Shown one piece after another: positions 1-9,159 of a stretch of 60,855 nt of DNA. The stretch comes from Alphaproteobacteria bacterium 43-37 (GTDB lineage Bacteria > Pseudomonadota > Alphaproteobacteria > 43-37). Both the position numbers and the translations under genes were made by a program. Position 1 is the first letter of the stretch. The number at the start of each line of letters is the position of its first letter. The notes beneath the pieces were generated by a model. It did no database searches. It saw only the letters and a program-made list of their open reading frames with translations, and was not told the origin of the DNA. The stretch lies in contig MKSY01000021.1 of NCBI GenBank assembly GCA_001897475.1, positions 1-60,855 on the forward strand. Direction: 5' to 3'.

Positions 1-748
1 TTCCGTCAAAAGAGAAATTAAGGATAACAAGAATTCTCTGGAAGGAGAGCTCACCGTTATTTCGTCACGGTTTGGGATTCATACGTTGGCGAAACACCTG
101 GATGTCTTTAAAAAAGCTTATCCAGAAATTGAGCTTTATATTAATTACGACGACTACTCAAAGCTTATTCGTGGTTCTGATATACCGGGAGTTTATGTTG
201 GGATTACAGACAGATATCCACTGAAATCAACGTCGCTAATTTGGCAAAAATTTGCAAGTTATGGATTTTATCCCTATGCTCATACATCGTATGTAAGGCA
301 ATTTGGTTTGCCAAAAACATGGGCTGACTTAGATCATCACAGAATCATAGGGTACAAATGGAGCGAGCCTTTTTCATATCTACAGCTTAAAGAAAGCAAT
401 CCCTTATTATTCTTAGGGCGGGATGAAAGTAACCCTCGTGCAGCCCATGTGATGGTCGATGATGTTGAGGTGTGCCGCGTTGTGATTGAAAATGGGCTGG
501 GTATCGGGATGTTACCGCCATTTTTGGCTCAAGGAGATGGTTTTTTGCCGCTATTCGCAGGAGAGTATGATCCATTGTGGGGGATTATTAGCAATGTGCA
601 TTACGTAATTAAACCTGATCTCAAATCGAATATGCGCGTCAGATCCTTTGTTGAATTCATTAAAAACGCAGCTAAAACTGAAGAGAATTCGATAAGTAAC
701 ATATGGGGAAAGCCAATCATCAAGATTCAAGAGGCAGATAAAAATTAG
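1..748 (+). CDS. LysR-family transcriptional regulator, 5' end outside window
   Basis: The reading frame is open from base 2, so the N-terminal DNA-binding domain lies left of the window; the TTG at 86 is internal, not a real start. What remains is the linker and substrate-binding (effector) domain of a LysR-type regulator, with motifs shared by the two other copies here (SFYPYAH-like, FGLPKTW, IGMLPPFL, LKSNMRVR). The first 78 bases are identical to 1583-1660 in the next LysR gene, then identity falls sharply. Over the rest the protein looks closer to the third copy at 40108 (SLIWQKFASYGFYPYAH, KESNPLLFLGRD). No target gene is evident. The LysR call is firm; the ligand is unknown. Confidence 0.88.
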   Translation, partial: SVKREIKDNKNSLEGELTVISSRFGIHTLAKHLDVFKKAYPEIELYINYDDYSKLIRGSDIPGVYVGITDRYPLKSTSLIWQKFASYGFYPYAHTSYVRQFGLPKTWADLDHHRIIGYKWSEPFSYLQLKESNPLLFLGRDESNPRAAHVMVDDVEVCRVVIENGLGIGMLPPFLAQGDGFLPLFAGEYDPLWGIISNVHYVIKPDLKSNMRVRSFVEFIKNAAKTEENSISNIWGKPIIKIQEADKN

Positions 749-918
749 GGCTAATTGTTTCTATTGATTAACCAATACAAACACACATCCTATCTACAGC
801 CTATGAAATAAAATTGAACTTTTAGCTGATATAAAAATTTTAGTTCTTAGCCCGGATACATGCTCATTTTTCCCTCATATCAAATAATTAATTCTAAATA
901 ATTTATTCAGCGCTTAGC

Positions 919-1116
919 ATGGTATTGACATTTAAAGCTTAACGGTAGGGATTAGCTTGGAATTTTCATTTTCCAATTCCCTTTATACATTTCTATTAGA
1001 ATTATTACCCCAAATCAATAGTGCTGACAATAAAGTTTAACCATTATAATAACCTTATTGGCAGTACAGCTTGATTATCCCCAAGTTGTTTAAGTGATGG
1101 CAAAGGGAGCGGTCGT
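919..1116. repeat. 198-bp direct repeat, copy 1
   Basis: Nearly identical to 2477-2674 (offset 1,558 bases) with only a few substitutions, for example at the positions before the AATCAATAG block. It lies just downstream of a LysR gene in both places, so it belongs to a tandemly duplicated LysR-plus-tail unit. It contains a TTGGAA/TTCCAA hairpin with an 8-base loop near 958-977. No long reading frame is seen. Confidence 0.93.
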
Positions 1117-1149
1117 GGGATTACAGACAGATACCCGCTGAAATCAATG
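1117..1149 (+). pseudogene. Scrap of LysR coding sequence
   Basis: This stretch matches bases about 200-233 of the first LysR gene with a few substitutions; it would encode GITDRYPLKS. It abuts the end of repeat copy 1 and has no surrounding LysR sequence. It is the residue of a recombination or deletion between LysR copies. Confidence 0.7.
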
Positions 1150-1252
1150 GTACGCATTAACGCTGATATGATCTCACTTGAAGGTGGGAGTGCCTAGGGC
1201 GGATCGGCGCTTTTGTGTGAACGCTTCTTAAGCTTTTGTTTGCAAAAATACT

Positions 1253-1267
1253 GCATAATAAGTATGC
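1253..1267. promoter_or_regulatory. Dyad GCATA-N5-TATGC, putative LysR operator
   Basis: A perfect 5-bp inverted repeat with a 5-base spacer, 79 bases before the GTG start of the LysR gene at 1347. The same 15 bases, with a matching T on each side, recur at 40012-40026 ahead of the third LysR paralogue. LysR regulators usually bind partly palindromic 15-bp sites near their own start, so an autoregulatory operator is inferred. Confidence 0.5.
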
Positions 1268-1346
1268 TGGGCTGTTTCTCGTCAGTGAGGCAAATTTTCT
1301 GATCTGACTGGGGGCGGTATATAGGCAGGAAAAACAGGAGCGACAG

Positions 1347-2297
1347 GTGGCTTACATCAACCATGAACACCTCAAGACATTAGTATGTGTAGCGGACAAT
1401 CAAAACATCAGCAAGGCAGCGGAAAAATTAAACCTGAGCCAGCCAACAGTGTCTAAGCATATCCAAACGCTAGAGGCTGTTGTTGGCGCTAAGCTTATTG
1501 CCACCAGCCCAAGGGGGGCCACGCTAACGGAAGAGGGCGAGAAATTCATCGAGTTTGCCAGAAGCGCCTTGCAAATGTACGATTCCGTCAAAAGAGAAAT
1601 TAAGGATAACAAGAATTCTCTGGAAGGAGAGCTCACCGTTATTTCGTCACGGTTTGGGATTAATACTCTTGCTAAGCACTTTGAGTATTTTATGAGTTGT
1701 TATCCACAAATTGAGCTGCATATTAATTATGATGATTATCCGAAGTTAATTCGTGGTGCTGATATACCCGGAACATATGTCGGCTTAACGGATAAGGCGC
1801 CTCTTAAAACAACTCCCTTGGTTTGGAATAAGTTTGCTGGGTTTTCTTTTTATCCTTATGCGCATACAAGCTATATCCAAAAATTTGGCTTGCCAAAAAC
1901 ATGGGATGCCTTGGATCAACATCGAATTATCGGTTACCAATGGAGTGAGCCTTATACTTTTCTTCCACATGAAGCCAGCAACCCATTGCTATTTATTGGG
2001 CGAGATGAATTAGACCCACGGAAACCAATTGTTACGGTAGATGACATTGAAACATGTAGGCTCTTAGTGGAAAGGGGGCTGGGTATCGGCATGTTGCCGC
2101 CATTTTTGACCCAGAACCAAGGGCTTCACCCAGTTCTTCTCGGAATATATGATCAAAGCATGGGGCTAACAAGTAGTGTTTACTACGTTTATAAATCTTT
2201 ACTAAAATCTAACATGCGCGTGCGAACTTTAATAGACTTTATCAAACAAGTTTCGCAACAAGACGCCTCAGTAATTTCACAGTTATGGGAAAAGTAG
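1347..2297 (+). CDS. LysR-family transcriptional regulator (second copy)
   Basis: A complete LysR-type regulator of 316 residues. The N-terminal winged helix-turn-helix is clear (residues about 5-60, with the recognition region around LSQPTVSKHIQTLE), followed by a linker helix and the effector-binding domain. The start is GTG at 1347, with an AGGAG-type ribosome-binding site about 6 bases upstream. It is a tandem paralogue of the gene at the left edge and of the gene at 40108. A dyad at 1253-1267 suggests self-regulation. Downstream lies the 198-bp repeat and then a hairpin element. There is no adjacent metabolic gene on the same strand, so the regulon cannot be guessed. Confidence 0.93.
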   Translation: MAYINHEHLKTLVCVADNQNISKAAEKLNLSQPTVSKHIQTLEAVVGAKLIATSPRGATLTEEGEKFIEFARSALQMYDSVKREIKDNKNSLEGELTVISSRFGINTLAKHFEYFMSCYPQIELHINYDDYPKLIRGADIPGTYVGLTDKAPLKTTPLVWNKFAGFSFYPYAHTSYIQKFGLPKTWDALDQHRIIGYQWSEPYTFLPHEASNPLLFIGRDELDPRKPIVTVDDIETCRLLVERGLGIGMLPPFLTQNQGLHPVLLGIYDQSMGLTSSVYYVYKSLLKSNMRVRTLIDFIKQVSQQDASVISQLWEK

Positions 2298-2733
2298 GCC
2301 TAGAATTAGGTTAAAATCGAAGTGTAATAATTGAATTTTAGCCAGGAATTTTTTGCATCATTAACCTCATTATAAAAAATGCTTTCTAACAGTCTGTTTT
2401 ATCAACCCAAATTTAACTTTATATCTTAGCCAGGATATTTATCCATCTTGCCTCACACTCCAACGTATGTCTTTGTATGGTATTGACATTTAAAGCTTAA
2501 CGGTAGGGATTAGCTTGGAATTTTCATTTTCCAATTCCCTTTATACATTTCTATTAGAATTATAACCCCAAATCAATAGTGCTGACAATAAAGTTTAACC
2601 ATAATAATAACCTTATTGGCAGTACAGCTTGATTATCCCCATGTTGTTTAAGTGATGGCAAAGGGAGCGGTCGTAAAGACTTTGGAATAGTGGTTATTTC
2701 AACAGCTCTGTTTCAGGCGGTGCAAGATCTTTG
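2298..2733. other. Intergenic region downstream of the second LysR gene
   Basis: No protein gene is supported. It holds repeat copy 2 (2477-2674) and an AT-rich tract, and leads into the structured element at 2734. An open frame that starts at GTG 2690 and runs into the antisense of mutL is discussed under findings. Confidence 0.6.
2477..2674. repeat. 198-bp direct repeat, copy 2
   Basis: Second copy of the repeat at 919-1116, again downstream of a LysR gene. The copies end abruptly at the same base (GGTCGT); copy 1 is followed by a LysR scrap and copy 2 by unrelated sequence leading to the hairpin element, which marks a duplication or recombination endpoint. Confidence 0.93.
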
Positions 2734-2834
2734 TTATACACAAATCATCAGATGGACTGATGAAGACCCCTTAAGGGCCATAAGTATACCACAGCAAAAC
2801 CCTCGGCTTCAAATGCTGGGGGTTTTTGTTTTTA
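2734..2834 (+). ncRNA. Conserved hairpin element, copy 1 (candidate small RNA or mRNA 3' element)
   Basis: Shares about 100 bases with 41358-41460, which also lies downstream of a LysR paralogue. Three helices can be drawn: CATCAG/CTGATG (2746-2762, 5-base loop), the palindrome CCCTTAAGGG (2768-2777), and a terminator hairpin (2799-2823) followed by a T run. Between copies the stems are kept while loops differ in length and sequence, and the terminator pairs show compatible changes (C-G to T-A, T-G to T-A). This suggests a structured RNA. Transcription from its own promoter is not shown; a small-peptide reading is also possible. Confidence 0.45.
2799..2827. terminator. Bidirectional intrinsic terminator between LysR locus and mutL
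   Basis: A 9-bp stem ACCCTCGGC/GCTGGGGGT with a 7-base loop and a T run on the plus strand. The reverse strand has the same hairpin followed by a TTTT run, so it can also end the leftward mutL operon, whose stop codon is about 23 bases away. Confidence 0.8.
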
Positions 2835-2849
2835 TTGTCATTCTAATTT

Positions 2850-4649
2850 TTACTTCCGCCCAAACAACCGCTCAATATCGCTCAAGGAGAGTACAACGTG
2901 AGTCGGTCGGCCATGGTTGCATTGTCCTGAAAGGGGAGTGGATTCCATTTGGCGCAATAGGGTATCCATCTCAGCGTGGGAGAGTGGTTTGCCTGCCCGG
3001 ATGCTATGATGGCAGGCGTGTGTGGATAGCCGTTTGAGTAAAGCTTCTTCCACACGAGTGACCGAATTTTCCAAAGAAATATCTTCACAAATTTCCACAA
3101 TCAGTTCTTGGATATAGGTGCCTTTGATTAGGGTCGGCACTTCACGGACAAGAATGGCGCCATCGCCAAAATTTTCAATGTGCAACCCAACATTGTGAAA
3201 GGTTTGGATATGATCCTGCAAGAGAGCAAAATGTTTCGGTGTCAATCCGACAACCTCGGGGATGAGAAGGGTTTCACGTTCAATATTTTGCGCAAATTCA
3301 CTTTTAAGGCGCTCATAAACAATGCGTTCGTGAGCAGCATGCTGGTCGACAATAACCATTCCCTCACTGGATTGGGCAATGATATAGGTATTATGAATTT
3401 GTGCACGAGCTAGGCCGAGCGGAAAGTGGTTAGTATCTTCTGCTTGTGGGTTATCCACACCAACAGGTTGCGGCTGATAATGATTATTTTGAGAGAGCTG
3501 AAAAGCAGGCGTTGATTCGCGTACAAAAACATTGGCCGCTGCTTGAGGCATTGTTGTGTAGGCATGGGTATTTGCGGTATGGAAAAGAGGGCGAGTTGCT
3601 CCACTCATGTGAGGGATAATCCGATGAGATACCGTGCTGGCTGCTTTGTGTCCGGCATTAGCCAAGGCTCGTTTAATGCTACCAACACATAGGTGACGTA
3701 CAAGAGCATTATCTTTAAAGCGCACCTCAGCCTTAGTCGGGTGAACATTGACATCTACTTCATCACAAGGCAGATCAATGGCTAGAACCACAACGGCATA
3801 CCGATCATGAGCTAGAACATCCATGTAAGCGCCTCGGATTGCTCCCAAAAGGAGGCGATCCTTAACGGGTCTGCCGTTAACGAAAAAGTATTGATGCTGC
3901 GAATTGGATTTGTTGAATGTTGGCAGGCTTATGTATCCTGAAACGCGGATGCCTTCTCGCGTCTCATCTATCGGTAGAGCATTGGCCGCAAAGTCTTTGC
4001 CGAGGATTTCTACTAGGCGGTTAAGCCGTTGCTCAAAAAGGTCACCCGTATGTGCGGCAAAGTCTAAAACCTTTCGCTTTTCCGTTGTCAAAGTTAATCG
4101 GATATGGGGGGTGGAAATGGCAAGTCTTTCCAAAGTACCCACAATTTGCCCCAATTCAGTGGTAGGGGTTTTTAGGAATTTGAGCCGTGCTGGCGTTGCG
4201 TAAAACAAATCTTTAACTTCAACACGAGTTCCGGTGGTCATAAAGGTAGGTTGCAGCCCATTTTTCCTTCCCGCTTCTATGAGAAGTTTCCACCCTGAAT
4301 CACCGTCTTTATGTCGGCTTTGGATAAGAAAGCGGCTGATAGATGCGATGGATGGCAGTGCTTCACCTCGAAACCCGAGGTAAGAAATGTTAAGTAAATC
4401 TTCGCCTACAAGCTTAGATGTTGCATGTCTTTCGATGGAGAGCTCGAGATCTTCAGCAGTCATGCCAAGCCCGTTATCAGAAACTGTGATACGGTTTATT
4501 CCGCCATTCTCGACGGTTACATCTATGTGTGTGGCACCGGCATCGATTGCGTTTTCCACAAGTTCTTTGACTACCGAAGCTGGCCTCTCAATGACTTCAC
4601 CGGCCGCAATGCGGTTAACCAGTGTGGATGGAAGGAGTCGAATGGTCAT
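2850..4649 (-). CDS. mutL: DNA mismatch repair protein MutL
   Basis: MutL couples mismatch recognition by MutS to strand incision and excision. The 599-residue protein has the N-terminal GHKL ATPase motifs (ELVENAIDAGA at 29-39, DNGLG at 58-62, then FRGEAL) and the S5-like transducer domain. The C-terminal region carries the endonuclease metal motif DQHA-x2-E-x4-E (from about residue 435), ACHHSIRAG and CNHGRPT. It is therefore the nicking type of MutL, expected in a bacterium without MutH. It is the last gene of the leftward operon; its ATG lies inside the end of pgi (35-base overlap), which suggests translational coupling. A terminator follows at 2799-2827. Confidence 0.98.
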   Translation of the reverse strand: MTIRLLPSTLVNRIAAGEVIERPASVVKELVENAIDAGATHIDVTVENGGINRITVSDNGLGMTAEDLELSIERHATSKLVGEDLLNISYLGFRGEALPSIASISRFLIQSRHKDGDSGWKLLIEAGRKNGLQPTFMTTGTRVEVKDLFYATPARLKFLKTPTTELGQIVGTLERLAISTPHIRLTLTTEKRKVLDFAAHTGDLFEQRLNRLVEILGKDFAANALPIDETREGIRVSGYISLPTFNKSNSQHQYFFVNGRPVKDRLLLGAIRGAYMDVLAHDRYAVVVLAIDLPCDEVDVNVHPTKAEVRFKDNALVRHLCVGSIKRALANAGHKAASTVSHRIIPHMSGATRPLFHTANTHAYTTMPQAAANVFVRESTPAFQLSQNNHYQPQPVGVDNPQAEDTNHFPLGLARAQIHNTYIIAQSSEGMVIVDQHAAHERIVYERLKSEFAQNIERETLLIPEVVGLTPKHFALLQDHIQTFHNVGLHIENFGDGAILVREVPTLIKGTYIQELIVEICEDISLENSVTRVEEALLKRLSTHACHHSIRAGKPLSHAEMDTLLRQMESTPLSGQCNHGRPTHVVLSLSDIERLFGRK

Positions 4650-5862
4650 GTTCTAACAACTGTTTGGTCAAAATTTTACCCTGCTCTACGGCAGGTTGAT
4701 CGAATGGGTTAATATTCATCATAGCGGCAAGGCCAATGACTTCAATCATAAAATGCATCATAAGTTCACCCAACGTACGAGCATTAAGCTGGCCGATTTG
4801 GATTTGTCGAACATAACAGCCTTTTTGAGTCATGGAGGTAATTGTTGCCTGATGCTCGGCAGCCATGATGTCCCCAATAGTTTTGTTGCGAAGGTAATGC
4901 AAGCTAGAGTCGATAGCCGAGCTGGAAAGTGTCGGCCCCAGCCCGTTGTCAGCACAGGTAATAAACGTAATCCACTTATCTCTAGGACCATCAATGTAAA
5001 GCTGTAATTGGCTATGCTGATCAACGGTACCGCGTGCCGCAATAGGGGTAATCCCTTTGCCATTTTTCCCCAAACTTTCGCCGATAAGTTGGCATGCCCA
5101 TTGGGAGAAAGTGAAAAGGGCATCGCTGTAAGGAAGTAGAACGTGTTGCGCGATGCCTTGGCTCAAGAGGCTATATTGCCAAGCAATACTTTGTGCGTAG
5201 GGTTCAGGATCGTTGTTCAAAAGTTTTGTCAAAACATCACGTGCGCCATGGATGAATTGATTAATATCCACACCATTCAATATTCCAGGTAAAAGGCCAA
5301 CGAGGGAGAACACACAAAAACGCCCTCCAATATTTGGATCGAGCTCTAAAAAAGAGAGAGAATATTTTTCAGCAAGGGCCTTAAGTGGGGACGGTTTGTT
5401 TTGAGATAATACAAGAAGATGATGGGGCAGGGCATCGTGGCCCAAAGTTTGCAAAAAATGCTCGGTGATCACATAAGCCTGGGCAAGAGTTTCTAAGGTC
5501 ATGCCAGACTTTGAAATAAAAATAGCGCCAGTTTTCTGGGGAATGCACGATGCTAACAGTTGATCGAGGACAGAAGGATCAATGTTATCCACAAATTTGA
5601 CTTTGTTATTAAAGTTAAGCTGGCATAAAGCTTGTCCGCCAAGGCTTGATCCTCCAGTTCCAAAGACAAGGATAGTTTCAAAGCTAGACAATTGTGAAGC
5701 AGCAGTTCGAGCACGCTCATATTCACTATCATCCAATACTATACTTAAAGCAGGAAGATTGTTGCTTGAAATATCTTCAGCGATGAGGGCCAAAACAGAT
5801 GTGGCTTGTTCTAATGCTGTTTGGGCAAAAGGAAGAGAAGGATTCAAAAAGAGATGGTTCAT
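4615..5862 (-). CDS. pgi: Glucose-6-phosphate isomerase (short form)
   Basis: Interconverts glucose 6-phosphate and fructose 6-phosphate in the cytoplasm. The 415-residue protein has the two SIS-type sugar-phosphate motifs: FGTGGSSLGGQAL near residue 66 and ISKSGMTLE further on. It is shorter than the roughly 550-residue Pgi of enterics. It follows the M16 protease genes with a 5-base gap and overlaps mutL by 35 bases. The start is ATG at 5862. Residues of the active site cannot be checked without alignment, but the family is clear. Confidence 0.93.
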   Translation of the reverse strand: MNHLFLNPSLPFAQTALEQATSVLALIAEDISSNNLPALSIVLDDSEYERARTAASQLSSFETILVFGTGGSSLGGQALCQLNFNNKVKFVDNIDPSVLDQLLASCIPQKTGAIFISKSGMTLETLAQAYVITEHFLQTLGHDALPHHLLVLSQNKPSPLKALAEKYSLSFLELDPNIGGRFCVFSLVGLLPGILNGVDINQFIHGARDVLTKLLNNDPEPYAQSIAWQYSLLSQGIAQHVLLPYSDALFTFSQWACQLIGESLGKNGKGITPIAARGTVDQHSQLQLYIDGPRDKWITFITCADNGLGPTLSSSAIDSSLHYLRNKTIGDIMAAEHQATITSMTQKGCYVRQIQIGQLNARTLGELMMHFMIEVIGLAAMMNINPFDQPAVEQGKILTKQLLEHDHSTPSIHTG

Positions 5863-5867
5863 GTGAT

Positions 5868-7211
5868 TTACTTTGGGTAATGAATGGTTTCAAGAATAGC
5901 TTTGGGAGGTGATTTTTCTCCTGCGACAATGAATGTTAATTTAGCTGGGTCAAAATACATTTGAATGGCATTCCAGACATCTTCCTTAGTGATCGATTCA
6001 ATGATCTGGTTTCGTTTTTCAAGATAATTACTCGGGAAGTCTTCTTGCAAAAACATGGAGACGGTATTGAGTGCGCCGCTTGTGGTTTGGAACCTACGCG
6101 CAAATTCCCCCTTGAGTGCATTTTTTGTCGATGCAAGCTCTTCGTCAGAAATCGTTTCTTTCCTTAATCGATCATAGGACTCTCGAATGGCTTTAATAAG
6201 TGGGTCAACGTTATCTGTTTTGCACGAAGAGCTGCCAGCGATGGCGGGGGCATAATCATAAGACCTCAAGCCTTGACCAATTGAGTATACTAACCCTTTT
6301 TTAATGCGAATATCTTGGTAAAGTTTGGATGTAAGATCTCCGCCTCCTAGAATTTCATTGGCAAGCATGAGGGCAAAGTAATCTTTATGAAAGAGGGGGA
6401 GCCCCTTTTTATAGAAGAAGACTGATGCATGGGGGGAAGGGTGCTGAACATAATGAATCGTGCCTGGCTCATCTAATGGGGCGACGGGCAGCTTTTCATT
6501 AATTCCTGCGCCTACTTTGGGGAGAGCCTTTATGGTACGTAGGGTTAATCCCTGGAGGACTTTGTTATCAAAATCCCCACATACCAAAACTTTAACTCCT
6601 TCGGGGTTAAAAAGTGCGTGATGCATATTTTGGATGTCTTGAGCGCTGATACGCTGGATAGTCTGAGTCGTTCCGAAATGATCCTTTTCGCAAGGATGGC
6701 CATGGCAGGCCAGTTTTGCAAAAACTCGAGACATAGCATATGAAGGTGACTCACCAAGTGTTTGAATGCTCATGATGGCTAAACGCTTTAAATGCTCCAA
6801 TCTTTCAGGGGCAAAAGAGGGGCAAGAAAGGATTTCTTCTAAAAGGTTCAAGGCGTGGTCCAAGTGAGCTTTGGGCACAGTAACCAAAAGGCGTGTAGCA
6901 TGAAGCTCAGGACTAATAGAGATTGTAATGCCATTTTCGCGCATAAAATCCCTTAGCTTTTGAGCGGAGTAGTTGCGGGTTCCTTCGAATAACATCTCAT
7001 TATGAAGAGCCACCACACTCTCAAGGCCATTGGGTTCAATATTCGTGCCTCGCGGAAAGATTAAGCAGAAACCAATAATTTGAGCACCCTGTTGGTGAAG
7101 TGCCCAAACCTTGGTTTTTCCGATAGTAGATTCTTGTATCGAAAGCCCATGTGCGAGGTCAGGTGTGAGCCAGCTAAAAAGGAGACCTAAGAGGATGAAC
7201 GCTATTCTCAT
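5868..7211 (-). CDS. M16-family peptidase-like protein lacking the zinc motif
   Basis: A 447-residue exported M16 (pitrilysin/insulinase) family protein. An N-terminal signal peptide is visible (hydrophobic residues 3-20, ending near LAHG). At the site where active M16 enzymes carry HxxEH it has H70-N-E-M-L-F-E-G-T, so the second catalytic histidine is missing. The later R/Y region (KKGLVYSIGQGLRSY) is kept. The gene overlaps the upstream M16 gene by 4 bases. In bacteria such pairs of one active and one inactive M16 subunit form a heterodimeric periplasmic protease; that pairing is inferred here from adjacency and motifs. Confidence 0.9.
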   Translation of the reverse strand: MRIAFILLGLLFSWLTPDLAHGLSIQESTIGKTKVWALHQQGAQIIGFCLIFPRGTNIEPNGLESVVALHNEMLFEGTRNYSAQKLRDFMRENGITISISPELHATRLLVTVPKAHLDHALNLLEEILSCPSFAPERLEHLKRLAIMSIQTLGESPSYAMSRVFAKLACHGHPCEKDHFGTTQTIQRISAQDIQNMHHALFNPEGVKVLVCGDFDNKVLQGLTLRTIKALPKVGAGINEKLPVAPLDEPGTIHYVQHPSPHASVFFYKKGLPLFHKDYFALMLANEILGGGDLTSKLYQDIRIKKGLVYSIGQGLRSYDYAPAIAGSSSCKTDNVDPLIKAIRESYDRLRKETISDEELASTKNALKGEFARRFQTTSGALNTVSMFLQEDFPSNYLEKRNQIIESITKEDVWNAIQMYFDPAKLTFIVAGEKSPPKAILETIHYPK

Positions 7212-8635
7212 TGAGCTTCCATTTGGTGGTGCATGACATGCCCACTATCTTGAGGTGGGTTTAAGTGCCCTAAAGAAGGATCAGCATTGTTTGATGGTAA
7301 AATTAAAGTTGTGATTGGAAAAGGTTTTGTGAGCCAGGTTTGCGCTTCTTTTTGTAAATCTGAGGGGCGAATAGTCGCTAAGGTTTCTGGCGTATCTTCG
7401 AATAGTTGTAGCAAAAAACCAGTTGATAAGTGAATAGCAAGGGCAGCTGCTGTGCCGTGAATGTTATCATGCGCATATGAAAGGCTGCTTATGACAGTCT
7501 TTTTTAAACGCTCTGTCTGTTGATCATTAAGTTCAACTTTTGCCTGAGCAAGGAACGCTTCTAAAGTTTGTTGAAGTTTAGCTTCCATAGCTTCGATGGT
7601 AATACCTGGTGCCAGTGCTATAGATATTTCCGCTGTTACATGATCACGAAATGAAGATGAGATGCCTACATTCACGCTTTCAGCCATTTTGGCTTTTTCC
7701 ACAAGCTCAAGCCAAAGATAACCTGTTCCAGGGGCGTCCAGCCGACTTGTAATCAAGTCCAGTGCTATCGTTCGTTTTAAATCCATTGGGGAGAGATTGC
7801 TTAGCCGCATAGATTTAGTTAGCACGGGCAGCTTGATCCGTGGATCCGATGCTTGCATTCGTGAGATAAGGTCGGTTGGCCTGTCAGGTTCTTGCCGCCT
7901 ATTTCTCTCAGGCATGCCTCGTGTCGGAATGGGGCCAAAATGGGTCGTTGCTAATTGAAAGGCCTCTCGTTCCGATAGATCTGCGCAAACGACCACGATA
8001 GCATTGCTAGGGCTATACCAATGATGATGAAAGTCAAGAATATCCTCGCGGCTAATGGATTGAACCTCTCCAATGTCCCCGCCAACAGGCATTCGATAGG
8101 TGTGGCGTAAGAACATTTGCCCCAAGGCTTCCTGTCTTATTTTAAAATAAGGATTGCCCGAATATCGCATGGATATTTCTTCTAGGATCACTTGCTTTTC
8201 TCGGGCTACTTGGTCATCTGTTATCACCAAGTTAGCCATTCTCTTAGACTCAAGATCAAAGGCTACCGCAGCGTGTTCTTTTGGAAGAGTGATTTGATAA
8301 AGGGTATAGTCAAGCGATGTAGAGGCATTTGTTTCACCGCCAAGATTGCTGATGCGCTGGCTAAACTCACTTTCTGCAAGACCTGGAATACCTTTGAACA
8401 TCATATGTTCTAGGAAATGTGCTATACCTGACCGTCGGTAGGTATCATCTGCAGAGCCAACTTGATACCCAACGTTTAAACTAACAATAGGGGTTCGATG
8501 ATCTTCAATGAAGTAAACGGTTAATCCGTTAGGTAGTTTCAATACCTTTGGGCTCAGGATTTTTGCATTTGTCCATTGGGGAGCGAAGATAATGCATAAA
8601 ATAACTAGCGTTATTTTGGCAATCTTTTGGATCAT
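7208..8635 (-). CDS. Zinc-dependent M16-family peptidase, exported
   Basis: A 475-residue protein with a signal peptide (residues 1-24, cleaved around WTNA). The inverted zinc motif HFLEH is at residues 73-77 in the context GIAHFLEHMMFKG, and the downstream EEISMR glutamate completes the metal site. It probably degrades periplasmic peptides. The next gene encodes a family member without the zinc motif, so the two likely act together. It is part of the leftward ileS-mutL operon, 23 bases after the lipoprotein gene. Confidence 0.93.
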   Translation of the reverse strand: MIQKIAKITLVILCIIFAPQWTNAKILSPKVLKLPNGLTVYFIEDHRTPIVSLNVGYQVGSADDTYRRSGIAHFLEHMMFKGIPGLAESEFSQRISNLGGETNASTSLDYTLYQITLPKEHAAVAFDLESKRMANLVITDDQVAREKQVILEEISMRYSGNPYFKIRQEALGQMFLRHTYRMPVGGDIGEVQSISREDILDFHHHWYSPSNAIVVVCADLSEREAFQLATTHFGPIPTRGMPERNRRQEPDRPTDLISRMQASDPRIKLPVLTKSMRLSNLSPMDLKRTIALDLITSRLDAPGTGYLWLELVEKAKMAESVNVGISSSFRDHVTAEISIALAPGITIEAMEAKLQQTLEAFLAQAKVELNDQQTERLKKTVISSLSYAHDNIHGTAAALAIHLSTGFLLQLFEDTPETLATIRPSDLQKEAQTWLTKPFPITTLILPSNNADPSLGHLNPPQDSGHVMHHQMEAQ

Positions 8636-8658
8636 GGTTTTTGTTTTATATCCTATAT

Positions 8659-9159
8659 TTATTCGTCAGCCGGTGGTGAAGATTTTTTTAGTCCTTCTAA
8701 GCGTTTTTTCTCTTTTTGAGGATCAATGGGATCGCCTTTAGGTGTTTTTTTCTGCCAAAAAAGGACATCGTCTAGGAGTTTTTTGTCAGTAGGATTTTGT
8801 TCAAGTGAAAGATCTTGATCCACCTGTTGGCGAATATTAGGGTCCATATCTTGGGTGCCTGCTTTTTCAAGAAGAGCATTTTTACCGGCTGTAGCATCAG
8901 TTGGCTTTGGCGCTGCTAAAGCACCTTTAGTCAAGATTTTTTCGGCCTGATTTGAAATGGTGCTTTCTTGTGGGCGTGCTTCACCTGGGCGAGGAGGGCG
9001 CAGCGAAAATTGTGGTGGAACACTTAAAGGTGCTCGATCGTAAACGGTGAATTCATCAGGGGCTTCCGGGTCTAAGCCAAGCTTGCTTCGAACGTTTGAG
9101 CATCCACTGACTAATAAAGCGGTTAGCAATGGGGCTGCAATCAGGAATCCTTTAAGCAC
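8659..9159 (-). CDS. Outer-membrane-type lipoprotein, DUF3035-like
   Basis: A 166-residue lipoprotein from the GTG at 9159. This start gives a 20-residue lipoprotein signal peptide ending in the lipobox LVSGC, has an AGGAG-like ribosome-binding site upstream, and overlaps the lspA stop by 8 bases; the longer frame from 9216 would begin deep inside lspA. The mature part has the pattern LGLDPEAPDEFTVYDRAPLS followed by PPQFSLRPPRPGEARPQ, typical of the alphaproteobacterial DUF3035 family. The C-terminus is charged and Lys-rich. Fittingly, the gene follows lspA, whose product cleaves lipoprotein signal peptides. Molecular function is not known to me. Confidence 0.85.
   Translation of the reverse strand: MLKGFLIAAPLLTALLVSGCSNVRSKLGLDPEAPDEFTVYDRAPLSVPPQFSLRPPRPGEARPQESTISNQAEKILTKGALAAPKPTDATAGKNALLEKAGTQDMDPNIRQQVDQDLSLEQNPTDKKLLDDVLFWQKKTPKGDPIDPQKEKKRLEGLKKSSPPADE

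Larger units (their letters stand above)
749..1346. other. Intergenic region between tandem LysR genes
   Basis: No gene is supported in these 598 bases. The stretch holds the first copy of a 198-bp repeat (919-1116), a 33-bp scrap of LysR coding sequence (1117-1149), and a dyad with a start-proximal ribosome-binding site ahead of the next LysR gene. The rest is AT-rich. Confidence 0.7.
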
